A stretch of DNA of 25,000 bases from Prorocentrum cordatum (lineage: Eukaryota; Sar; Dinophyceae; Prorocentrales; Prorocentraceae), in NCBI GenBank assembly GCA_963575745.1, contig CAUYUJ010018469.1, forward strand, positions 1-25,000, in the 5' to 3' direction. The notes beneath the pieces are model-generated. The model made no database searches. It had not been told where the DNA came from and worked only from the letters and a program-made list of their open reading frames with translations. Positions 17,900-25,000 of the stretch are shown here, piece after piece (within the stretch, counting starts at the first letter, position 1; each line of letters starts with the position of its first letter). Made by a program: the position numbers and the translations under genes.

Positions 17900-17936
17900 T
17901 CCAAAGGGTGTGGTTTGCAAAGGGTGTGGTTTGCAA
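17900..17936. repeat. 16-bp tandem duplication (AAAGGGTGTGGTTTGC)
   Basis: Two adjacent identical copies of AAAGGGTGTGGTTTGC lie just after the 83-bp array. Confidence 0.8.
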
Positions 17937-18235
17937 CCGGCACCCTGGAGAACATCCTGGGGGGCACCCTAGGGGGCGCGCGGAGACCTCGATAGAGTTC
18001 TCCCGCGGCCCGAGGAGGCCAGACGACGACAGTGTCGTGTCCCCCCGGCCCCAACGGTGCCGATCGCAAGCCACACCCCGGCGTAACCATACCTTTTGTA
18101 ATCGCCGAGCTGTTGCGATTTTCACGCTTCAGGATCATGCCTGGTGAGGACGTCTCAGGCCAAACGCCTGGCCCGCCCTTTCGATCGGCCTCGGGGAGCG
18201 GCAAAGATGAGTTGTTTATCAGGATAAAGGACGGA
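17937..18235. other. Unassigned sequence containing half of an inverted 21-bp repeat
   Basis: GATCATGCCTGGTGAGGACGT at 18133-18153 is inverted relative to 15665-15685. The similarity extends about 15 bases further (TCAGGCCAAACGC against TCAGATCAAACGC). No gene was recognised. Confidence 0.5.
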
Positions 18236-18353
18236 GGATGCGGATGCGGATGCGGACGCGTATGCGGATGATGCGGATGATGGACGACAACGACGATGAA
18301 GATGATGGTGATGGTGATGTTGGTGGTGATGATGGTGATGATGATGATTATAC

Positions 18354-18402
<49 letters not shown>

Positions 18403-18445
18403 AGTGGTGATGGTGATGATAATGATGATAATGATGATGATGGTG

Positions 18446-18477
<32 letters not shown>

Positions 18478-18575
18478 GATGGTGACGACGATGACGATGA
18501 CGACGACAATGATGATGATGCTGGTGATGGGGATGGGGGTGATGATGATGCTGAGAAAGGGGAGGGGGCGGAAAT
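18236..18575. repeat. GAT/GATGGT/GACGAC tract
   Basis: About 330 bases of GAT-based triplets on the plus strand with GGT, GAC and AAT variants. Frames through it are poly-Asp or poly-Met artefacts. Confidence 0.95.
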
Positions 18576-19300
18576 TCTACCTGCCTAACATGTTACTTAT
18601 AATCAACGCAACCCGCAGTCTCGACGAATATATCACATCACACTTAACGCCGCCCAATCTGACCGCATCCGTCTACGCCCGCATGTTCAAACCCAGTCTG
18701 CTTATTTAAGGGACGGTTGGGAGGGGAGGATAGGAGTTCGAGGTGGAGGCGGGGCCTGAGGCCTGAGCCCGACTTTCAATCCTGAATTTGTCACATCCGG
18801 CAACATCAGTTGTGCTCTCGCCAAGCCTCGCTCGAGGCTTATAGTGGTGTTCCCAAAAGGTCGCGCGAGCCACTCATTCTTACCTATTCAAGGTGCGCGT
18901 TCGCCTCACATCCTCACCTCACAACTGCTTGCTTACGGAATATGGAGCCCAACTCATATCTGTCCGCTCCAGACACCAACGCGCCTCGCAATCTGATGCC
19001 GCCCCACGTTTACCGCAAACTATTTCCACCTCGTTCCCCTCTCACTGCCCCGCCCTTTGGTGTCATACATCTCCCCAGTTCTTCCAAGATCCTGCGCTCC
19101 CTCATCGCAGTACAGCGTGTTCAACAACTACATGCCCTTGCGGGCTTCTCCTCTTACTTAATAAATACTGATGCATTCGTTTTCTCCTTGCGACTCGCTG
19201 GGGCATGGCATTCGTACACTGGACACTGCGCCGAAATCGGCCAAATCTGTTTCTAATGCAAACGCTGCTGCTCTTGCGCTGCCAGGGTCCGGGCAACGGA
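18576..19300 (+). other. Unassigned region with a 148-codon open frame
   Basis: This is one of the few stretches with balanced composition. A plus-strand frame runs from 18810 to 19256 and ends with SYTGHCAEIGQICF before TAA. Its apparent start is not a convincing ATG. No domain, membrane segment or signal peptide stands out. A competing short frame exists on minus (19296-19102). It could be an exon, a decayed gene or chance. Confidence 0.25.
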
Positions 19301-19304
19301 ACAA

Positions 19305-19455
19305 AAAGGAGGAGGAGAGGAGGAAGAGGAGGAGATGGAGGAGGAGGAGGAGGAGGAAGAGAAGGTAGAGGAGGAGGAGGAGGAGGAGGAGGTTGAGGAG
19401 GAGGAGGAAGAGGAGGAAATAGAGGAGGAGGAGGAGGAGGAGAAGGAGATCGACC
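19305..19455. repeat. GGA/GAG tract
   Basis: Purine-only GGA, GAA and GAG triplets on the plus strand. Confidence 0.95.
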
Positions 19456-19544
19456 GACTCTGCAGAGGGGCGCCGTCCGTTTGCACTATCACTGGGTGCG
19501 TCAGCTCGGCTCTCCTCTAGAGTGCGCCGAACACGAACATGTGG

Positions 19545-19763
19545 TTGTGGTGCTGATGCTGCTGCTGCTGCTGGCGCTGATGCTGGTGATGCTGATGCTG
19601 ATGATGAGTATGATGATGATGCTGATGATGTTGATGCTGATGATGACGCTGCTGATGATGATACTACGGATGACGAGGGTGATGATGATTATGATGATGA
19701 TGATGATCCCGCTCTCCCAGGGGGGCCGCTGCCGACGTGCACACTCCCCCCGCTGCTGCTACT

Positions 19764-19834
<71 letters not shown>

Positions 19835-19840
19835 GTGGTG
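19545..19840. repeat. GAT/GCT and (GAT)n tracts
   Basis: Mixed GCTGAT triplets at 19550-19710, then a short non-repeat spacer, then a pure GAT run at about 19763-19835. Confidence 0.9.
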
Positions 19841-20339
19841 CTGCTCAGTAGTAACAGATTATGGTGATGGTGGTGCTGAGGAGAAACGCGAGCGACGGTA
19901 ACGAGGAAGACGAGAAGGGCGAGGGCCGGAGGAATGGGCAGCAGGAGAGTAAGTGGGCAGATCGGCACGATAATGACGAATTGGACACGAGAAGAGGGAC
20001 ATCTTATAATCGGATGCATGTGAGGAAGTTGGGGAGGACAGGATGAGCAGACGGAGTAGGGAGAGAAAACAACGAGCACGGAGCAGGGTTGGATGAGCGG
20101 GGAGGGAGGATGGTGAGGTGGCGGAGGAAGGGTGAGAAGGAGGGGAAAGGAGAAAGAACGACATCGGCGTTGCGAAAGGGAAGGGGAGAAAACGGGACGA
20201 GGGGAGCGATGGCGGAAGAGTGACAGGGGCTTCACGCAAATGCAGCAGAGGGGGCTAGCAACGCGCGGCAGGCAGGGGGGGGGGGGAGCGCTTTTGCAAC
20301 GTACTACGTGCTTGATAGTATGTGGCTAGCCTGCAATAT
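19841..20339. other. Purine-rich unassigned sequence
   Basis: A/G-rich on the plus strand with no gene recognised. It lies downstream of the PPR gene and may include its 3' UTR. Confidence 0.4.
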
Positions 20340-20344
20340 CGTTT

Positions 20345-20624
20345 CTCTGTGACCATCGCAATACTCAAGGTGGTTGCGCCCAAGATCAACTTCGCATATC
20401 ACACCGCCGCGATATCATTGCTTGCCTCTTTCGCACGCGATGAGACCACGGCTATCGCTGACGAAGTCGGGTTCCAACTTCGCCTCCCATACTTTCAAAA
20501 TCAACGATAAGGCCCGCTGCAACTGTTCGCAATTCTCGCACGCAGTTGCCCCAGCGTTGTAGTTGATGACGCTGGGCTCAAACCTCGCCTCTCGTATCTC
20601 GTGGAGCAACGACATAGCCCGCTG
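20345..20624 (-). pseudogene. Decayed PPR repeats downstream of the PPR stop codon
   Basis: After the TAG at 20625-20627 the same frame continues with PPR-like sequence, QRAMSLLHEIREARFEP, then NYNAGATACENCEQLQRALSL and EAKLEPDFVS, down to a TGA just after CERGKQ near 20415. Beyond that a further unit is traceable only after a frame change (words KLIL, ATTLSIAM, to about 20345). In three consecutive units the Trp of the EQW core is lost: TAG, TTG (Leu) and TGA. This is the former 3' part of the gene, or a 3' UTR derived from it. Confidence 0.65.
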
Positions 20625-22184
20625 CTAGTGTCTGCCTTTCTCGCACGCGCCGATCCCGGCGTTGTAGCTGATCACGTCGGGCTCCAACTTTGCATCCCGT
20701 ATCTCGCTCAGCAGCGACAAAGCCCGCTGCCACTGTTCACCTTTCTCGCACGCGCCGATCCCGGCGTTGTAGCTGATGACGTCGGGTTCCAGCTTTGCCT
20801 CCCGTATCCCTCTCAGCAGCGACAGGGCCCACTGCCACTGCTCGCCATTCTCGCACGCGCTGATCGCAGAGTTGTAGCTGATGACGTCGGGCTGCAGCTT
20901 CCTCCCCCGCATCTCGCTGAGCAGCGAGAGGGCCCGCTGCCACTGCGTGCCTTTCTCGCAAGCGCTGACCCCAGCGTTGAAGCTGATGACGTCGGGCTCC
21001 AGCCTCGCCTCGTGCATCTCCCTGAGGAGCGACAAGGCCCGCTGCCACTGCTCGCCTTTTTCGCAAGCGCTGATCCCAGCGTTGTAGCAACTAACGTCGG
21101 GATTTAATTTTGTCGCCCACATCTCCCTGATCAGCGACACAGCCTGCTGCCATTGTTCACCCTTCTCGCACGCGCCGATCCCAGCGATGCAGCTGATGAC
21201 GTCGGGCTCCAACTTCGCCTCCCGCATCTTTCTTAGGAGAGATAGGGTCCGCTGCCACTGCGTGCTTCTCCCGCACGAGCTAATCGCAGCGTTGTAGGTG
21301 ATGACGTCGGGAGAGAGCCTCTCTTCCTGCATCTCCCTCAGCATCGACAGGACATACTGCCATGGCCCACTTTTCTGCAACGCGCCGATCCCGGCGCTGT
21401 AGCTGATGACGTCGGGCTGCAGCCTGACCTCGCAGATCTCCCCCAGAAGCGAGAGGACCCGTTGCCAGTGCTCGCCTTTCCCGCACGCGCTTATCCCAGC
21501 ATTGTAGCTGATAGCGTTTGGACTCAGTTTCGCACTGCGCATATCTATGAGTAGCGATACGGCCCACTGCCACTGTTCACCCTTCTCGCACGCGCTGATT
21601 CCAGCGCTGTAGCTCACAACGTTGGGAGCCAACTTCTCCTCCAACATCTCCCAGATTAACCCTAGGGCCAGCTGCCACTGCTCGCCTTTCCCACACGCGC
21701 TGATCCCAGTACTGCAATTGACGACGTTGGGCTCCAACTTCACCGCCCGCTGCTCCCGGAGCAACGACAGGGCCTGCTGCCACTGCGAGCCCTTCTCGCA
21801 CGCGCTGATCCCAGCGCTGTAGCTGATGACGTCGGGCTCCAACTTCGCCTCTGGCATCTCCCTTAGCAACGACAAGGCCGACTGCCACTGCTGCCCTTTC
21901 CCGCACGAACTGATCATAGCATTGAAGGAGATGGCGTTGACGTTGGCCTCCACCCGCGTTTGGATCATGTCGCTCAGAAGCGACAACGCCTGTTGCCACT
22001 GACTGCCCTTTCCGAGTGCGCTGGCGGTCGCAATGTAATGACCAGGGCTTACTTCCACAAGTAGTTGTGACGCTTCGCGGAACAGCTGCAGCGCCGCGCT
22101 CCATTCCGTTGTCCTCCCGCACTTCTTCAGTGCCACATTCAAGCATGTACTACCTGGTCGAGATCCCCGCAGCAAGTCTGGCAT
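20625..22184 (-). CDS. Pentatricopeptide repeat (PPR) protein, intronless
   Basis: It has 519 codons from the first in-frame ATG at 22184 (MPDLLRGSRPGSTCLN) to TAG at 20625-20627. The frame is closed upstream by TGA at 22245-22247. After a short N-terminus the protein is made of about 14 tandem 35-residue repeats with the core YNAGISACEKGEQWQRALS and an EAKLEPDVIS linker. This is the PPR P-type pattern, with units of 105 bp in the DNA. PPR proteins are helical solenoids that bind organellar RNA; dinoflagellates have large families. No clear targeting peptide, PPR-E/DYW or SMR domain is seen. No intron interrupts the frame, and a relict spliced leader lies 74 bases upstream. Two short out-of-frame ATGs precede the chosen start, so the start is uncertain. 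The final repeat is cut by a Trp-to-stop change. Confidence 0.85.
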   Translation of the reverse strand: MPDLLRGSRPGSTCLNVALKKCGRTTEWSAALQLFREASQLLVEVSPGHYIATASALGKGSQWQQALSLLSDMIQTRVEANVNAISFNAMISSCGKGQQWQSALSLLREMPEAKLEPDVISYSAGISACEKGSQWQQALSLLREQRAVKLEPNVVNCSTGISACGKGEQWQLALGLIWEMLEEKLAPNVVSYSAGISACEKGEQWQWAVSLLIDMRSAKLSPNAISYNAGISACGKGEHWQRVLSLLGEICEVRLQPDVISYSAGIGALQKSGPWQYVLSMLREMQEERLSPDVITYNAAISSCGRSTQWQRTLSLLRKMREAKLEPDVISCIAGIGACEKGEQWQQAVSLIREMWATKLNPDVSCYNAGISACEKGEQWQRALSLLREMHEARLEPDVISFNAGVSACEKGTQWQRALSLLSEMRGRKLQPDVISYNSAISACENGEQWQWALSLLRGIREAKLEPDVISYNAGIGACEKGEQWQRALSLLSEIRDAKLEPDVISYNAGIGACEKGRH

Positions 22185-22257
22185 CCCGAGGAGTCTAGAG
22201 CAAGCGCCATGGCCTCTGCCGCAACTTCGGCCAAGACTCAAGACTCAAGGCAGGCCA

Positions 22258-22278
22258 TTTCAGCCAAATTGGCTACGG
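22258..22278 (-). other. Relict dinoflagellate spliced-leader sequence
   Basis: On the minus strand the sequence is CCGTAGCCAATTTGGCTG followed by AAA. From memory, the dinoflagellate leader begins CCGTAGCCATTTTGGCTC followed by AAG; by eye 18 of 21 positions agree. It is on the same strand as the PPR ORF and lies in its expected 5' UTR. In this lineage such relicts mark genes copied from trans-spliced mRNA. The internal TAG can serve as a new acceptor. Confidence 0.7.
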
Positions 22279-22320
22279 GAAGGAGGAGGAGGATGGGGAG
22301 GAGGAGGAGGAGGAAGGATC
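22279..22320 (-). promoter_or_regulatory. Polypyrimidine tract before the PPR trans-splice acceptor
   Basis: On the minus strand, 40 bases of CCTCCTCC-type pyrimidines lead directly into CCGTAG. That is the expected arrangement for a 3' splice acceptor, with AG inside the relict leader. It is also simply a TCC microsatellite. Confidence 0.45.
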
Positions 22321-22800
22321 ATGGCAAGCAGTAGAAAAAACGAGCATGAGGAGAACCGACCCAACCCTGGCGATCTTGAAGCCAGCTGGACACATGTCAG
22401 GCCAGTGTGCCCCTGGCTGCGACTTTTGCGGGACGAGGATGTGACGGAGGAGAAGCAGCCGCACGACAGGGACTATGATTGGGAGCGGAGGGCGCCAATG
22501 ACGACGAGGCCAAGGCGGCAGATAATGGCGACGAGCGCTAAGGCTGGCGGGATGGGGAAGGGGTCGGGAAGAAGAGCACGGCCCTCCCCCCCGGGAGTCG
22601 GACCCCATGCGCCCTCGGGCAGGGAGCGGGGAAGAGAGGGGTGCACAGGGTGCGATGGGGGGAGGGGATCTGGACTGGGAGGGGGGAGCGACGGCGAGGG
22701 GGAACAATGCACACAGAGAAGAGGAGGGAGAGACAGGAGAGGCGACGAGGAGCGGGCGAGGGAAAACAAATCGGAGGGTTGACGCCGCCCCTCCGCGGGA
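22321..22800 (+). other. Unassigned open frame, divergent from the PPR gene
   Basis: An ATG at 22321 opens a 153-codon frame starting MASSRKNEHEENRPNPG that becomes Gly/Arg-rich and ends near 22782. The N-terminal 60 residues look less compositional than the rest. There is no domain match by eye, and the minus strand is also open. Confidence 0.2.
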
Positions 22801-23110
22801 GTGCGCGGGCTTGGTGCAGCTGGCGCCACGGCAGTGGGCCAAAGCTCAGACCTCATCGCTATTGGATACAAGCGAACTGATCGCTTGCCTTGAGGAGGAG
22901 AAGGAGGATGAGGAGGAGGAGGAAGGGAAATATGATAATGCTGGTGATGATGCCGAGGATGGTGATGCGCCCGTTGGAGGCAGACAGCAACTCAAGCGCG
23001 AGGCTCTCTGTTCTTCGTGTACAGGTCATGCTGCGCAAACGCTCGCTTGCCAAATCCAATGTTGTTGGGGGGGGGTCTCGCGTCCGCGCCGGATCAAAGT
23101 GGGAGGTCCA
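22801..23110. other. Unassigned sequence with a GAGGA tract
   Basis: It includes a short GAG/GAA run at 22892-22930 and a G9 run near 23070. No gene was recognised. Confidence 0.35.
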
Positions 23111-23135
23111 GCCAGATCAGTCCCAGCGGTAGACC

Positions 23136-23420
23136 TTGCCACGCGCCTGTCTGGAACAAGTTGCCAAAGACTTGCTGGACACGGACACCCAACGGCGCCT
23201 GTGCGAGGTGTCCCAGTCCTGGTCTTTTCACGCGCCGCCCTGGCTGCCCAGCAGCCAGGGTGTCGCTGCACGTGCGAGAGCCCAAGCAGGCACGCACACA
23301 CATGCACGTTCGACAGCTGCGTGCCGATCAACCGCTTCACAGCACGGTTCCTGCGCAAACAGAACTGCTGCGTCGTCTCGATCGGTTCGCGGCGAAGACG
23401 GAAGAGACGGGTAGGAAGAA
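23136..23420 (+). other. Coding-like patch, possibly an exon with a frameshift
   Basis: One plus frame reads ACLEQVAKDLLDTDTQRRLC, then QSWSFHAPPWLPSS. From about 23265 another frame reads LHVREPKQARTHMHVRQLRA, then PAQTELLRRLDRFAAKTEE. Both halves have protein-like composition, unlike the flanking repeats. The change of frame near 23260 suggests a decayed gene or an unrecognised intron. No family assignment. Confidence 0.3.
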
Positions 23421-23680
23421 TCGGAGGATGAGAAGGAGTGGGGGCAGGAATAAAACGAGGACGAGAAGGAAATGGAAGGCGGATAACGATTCGAATGAAG
23501 GTGATGATGATGACGACGATGATGATGCTGATGATGATGAGGAGGCGTGAGGAACAGCAAGATGGTATAAGCAAAGGAAACAGGATAACGATCATAGGGA
23601 AGCAGTCGGATACGAATGATGAACACGAAGAGGAGGAGGATGAGGAGGATGAGGAGAACGAGAAACAGCAACAACACCTT
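23421..23680. repeat. GAT, GAA and GAG tracts
   Basis: GATGAC triplets at 23498-23546 and GAGGAGGAT at 23626-23660, separated by A/G-rich sequence. Confidence 0.8.
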
Positions 23681-23754
23681 TCTTCCAACGCACTTATTTG
23701 TTGGGCAGGGAAGGAACAACATCAACACCGAGAAGGATCGATGGGGTCCCCGGC

Positions 23755-24195
23755 ACGATACCCCTCCTCCCACGCCGCCCTCTCTTTCTCCTTGTCATCT
23801 CCCTCCTTCCGCCTCTCTCTTCCCTCCTATATCCTCCGTCCCCTCCTCCTCCTCATTATCATCATCATCCTTCTCAGCCCATCCTCTTCATGCTCCCTTC
23901 TTCTCTTTCCTCCCTAGTCTCGTGCCCCTCCTACGCATCCTCCTCCTTACCCTCTCGTGCAACCCCTTTATCCTCATTCTTCTGGACCTCCTCCTTATCA
24001 CTCTCTTTCTCCCTCCCATCCTCCCATCCTCTCGTCACTCTCGTCTCCCTATCTCCCCTGTTCCCTCCTCGCATCTCCTTTCCCTCTCCTGCTCCCTCCT
24101 CCTCCTCGTCTTCCTCCTTCTCGGCCCACTTCCCACCTCATTTCCCGTCTCCCATCCTCCCTTCTTCCTTCCTCCCGAACCTCTCCCTCGCAAGT
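23755..24195. repeat. Pyrimidine-rich CTCC tract
   Basis: About 440 bases of CCTCC, TCTCC and CTTCC words on the plus strand. Open frames in all phases are poly-Ser/Pro/Leu. Low complexity. Confidence 0.85.
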
Positions 24196-24261
24196 AACTC
24201 CTCCTCGTCGCACCGCCGGACACGTGGCGGTGCTTCGCTAGATGCTTCCTCCCTGTGTACA

Positions 24262-24412
24262 GCCCGTATCAGAAGGATGCGCGATGAGGGTGCAAGGGCC
24301 TTGGGCGCCCATGTCGAGGCTTTTTTCGAGCGGGGCGCGGCCAACAAAGGTGGCCAGGGATGGACCGAGGAGGCACGGATGCACGGGTACCCATGAGAAG
24401 GTTGCCCATCCT
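24262..24412. repeat. Dispersed repeat family C, copy 2
   Basis: Matches 4540-4690 (AAGGATGCGCGA, GTGCAAGGGCCTTGGGCGCC, CGAGCGGGGCGCGGCCAAC, GAAGGTTGCCCATCC). As at the first locus, it is followed in the same orientation by family B. Confidence 0.65.
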
Positions 24413-24517
24413 TATTGTTATGGCCAGACAATACTGCCAGTGCTGAGCTGCCAATCTCTGGACAGATGGAACTCAAGCCATCTTCCACCCTCGCCCCGTG
24501 GGCCGCGCACGTTCGTC

Positions 24518-24705
24518 TTACAGTGGGGGCCCGAACACAAGAAGCCTTCCACAAGAAACCCTGCCCTGAGAGACCCCGGGACGTCCACTGTTTTTTTGGT
24601 GTGGGAAGGTTACGCTTTCCGTGGCAAAGCCATCGAAACCCAAGACACCCAGGGCACCCCGGAGGCGACCAGGGTGTTTCTCGGCGTGTGCCTCCACCGT
24701 ACATG
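24518..24705. repeat. Dispersed repeat family B, copy 3
   Basis: Colinear with copies 1 and 2 from TTACAGT to the GTACATG region. Relative to copy 1 it has 2 extra bases near CCCTGAGAG and 1 extra in the T-run, a net change of three. Confidence 0.75.
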
Positions 24706-24949
24706 TGTTTGTAAACAGCCCCGTGGGCGGCGGGCGCGCGCTTTTTTCAGAGTCTGTTCCTCGAGAGAGCGCCGCGCAGCCTCGCTTCGCCAGCAGTGGC
24801 GCGGACGACGGCGAGTGTTCTTTCACAGCCTGGCTCCCTGCCCAGCGTCGCGCGTGCTCGCCCGAGCAGCCGCACACGCCTGTGCGGACGACGGTCGGCT
24901 GGCTGTCAGCGTGTGGCTCTCGCCGCGCTGCTCCGAACAACCTGTCCTG
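24706..24949. other. Unassigned GC-rich sequence
   Basis: It contains GCGCGC and GACGACGG words. No gene or repeat was recognised. Confidence 0.35.
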
Positions 24950-25000
24950 ACCTGAGGTCGGGCACGTCCTCCTACAGGCGGGCTTGGGACGAAACACAAA
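24950..25000. mobile_element. MITE-like element, copy 3 (left end only, runs off window)
   Basis: GAGGTCGGGCACGTCCTCC and CTACAGGCGG, then TTGGGACGAA, match the left 45 bases of copies 1 and 2. The rest lies beyond position 25000. Confidence 0.65.

Noticed and set aside
20601-22198. Plus-strand open frames opposite the PPR gene
   Set aside because: They are antisense shadows of the 105-bp repeats; the minus strand has the clear 35-residue PPR pattern.

Overview
The window looks like nuclear DNA of a dinoflagellate; the genus cannot be determined from it. Four observations support this. (1) A long intronless ORF encodes tandem 35-residue PPR repeats of the type with the core EKGEQWQRALSLL. 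(2) Directly upstream of it, on the same strand, lies a relict dinoflagellate trans-splicing leader. (3) A set of repeated thyroglobulin type-1 exons fits introns that begin GA and end AG, followed by G. (4) A LINE carries an endonuclease/exonuclease/phosphatase (EEP) domain, a reverse transcriptase and C-terminal zinc fingers. The DNA is GC-rich and dominated by low-complexity and dispersed repeats, with few genes.

Layout: 1-2900 is intergenic: one MITE-like element, a foldback element, palindromes, two blocks of a degenerate Pro/Gly-rich minisatellite, and GGA/TCC tracts. 2930-4215 (minus) holds three exons of a thyroglobulin type-1 repeat gene. 4238-6210 holds dispersed repeats (here named families E, C and B) and a small foldback. 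6215-8342 is a 2.1-kb CA/CACG/CACACAG satellite. 8351-9700 holds MITE copy 2 and further copies of families E and B. 9770-10190 is a palindromic GC block followed by CAG and GGA tracts. 10792-15472 (minus) is a decayed LINE. 15540-18570 holds trinucleotide tracts and two tandem arrays with units of about 120 and 83 bp. 18590-20340 is mostly low complexity. 20340-22278 (minus) is the PPR gene with a decayed 3' tail and the relict leader. 22320-25000 holds low-complexity DNA, a coding-like patch, a second family C plus B composite, and the left end of a third MITE copy.

There is no operon-like organisation. The PPR protein would most likely act in an organelle on RNA. The thyroglobulin type-1 protein would most likely be secreted or lumenal. 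The LINE has several independent inactivating lesions, including loss of a catalytic aspartate, and cannot be autonomous. The PPR ORF with its relict leader looks like a cDNA-derived copy that re-entered the genome. Most remaining open frames fall in low-complexity DNA and are not called as genes. All calls come from reading the sequence; no database search or alignment program was run.
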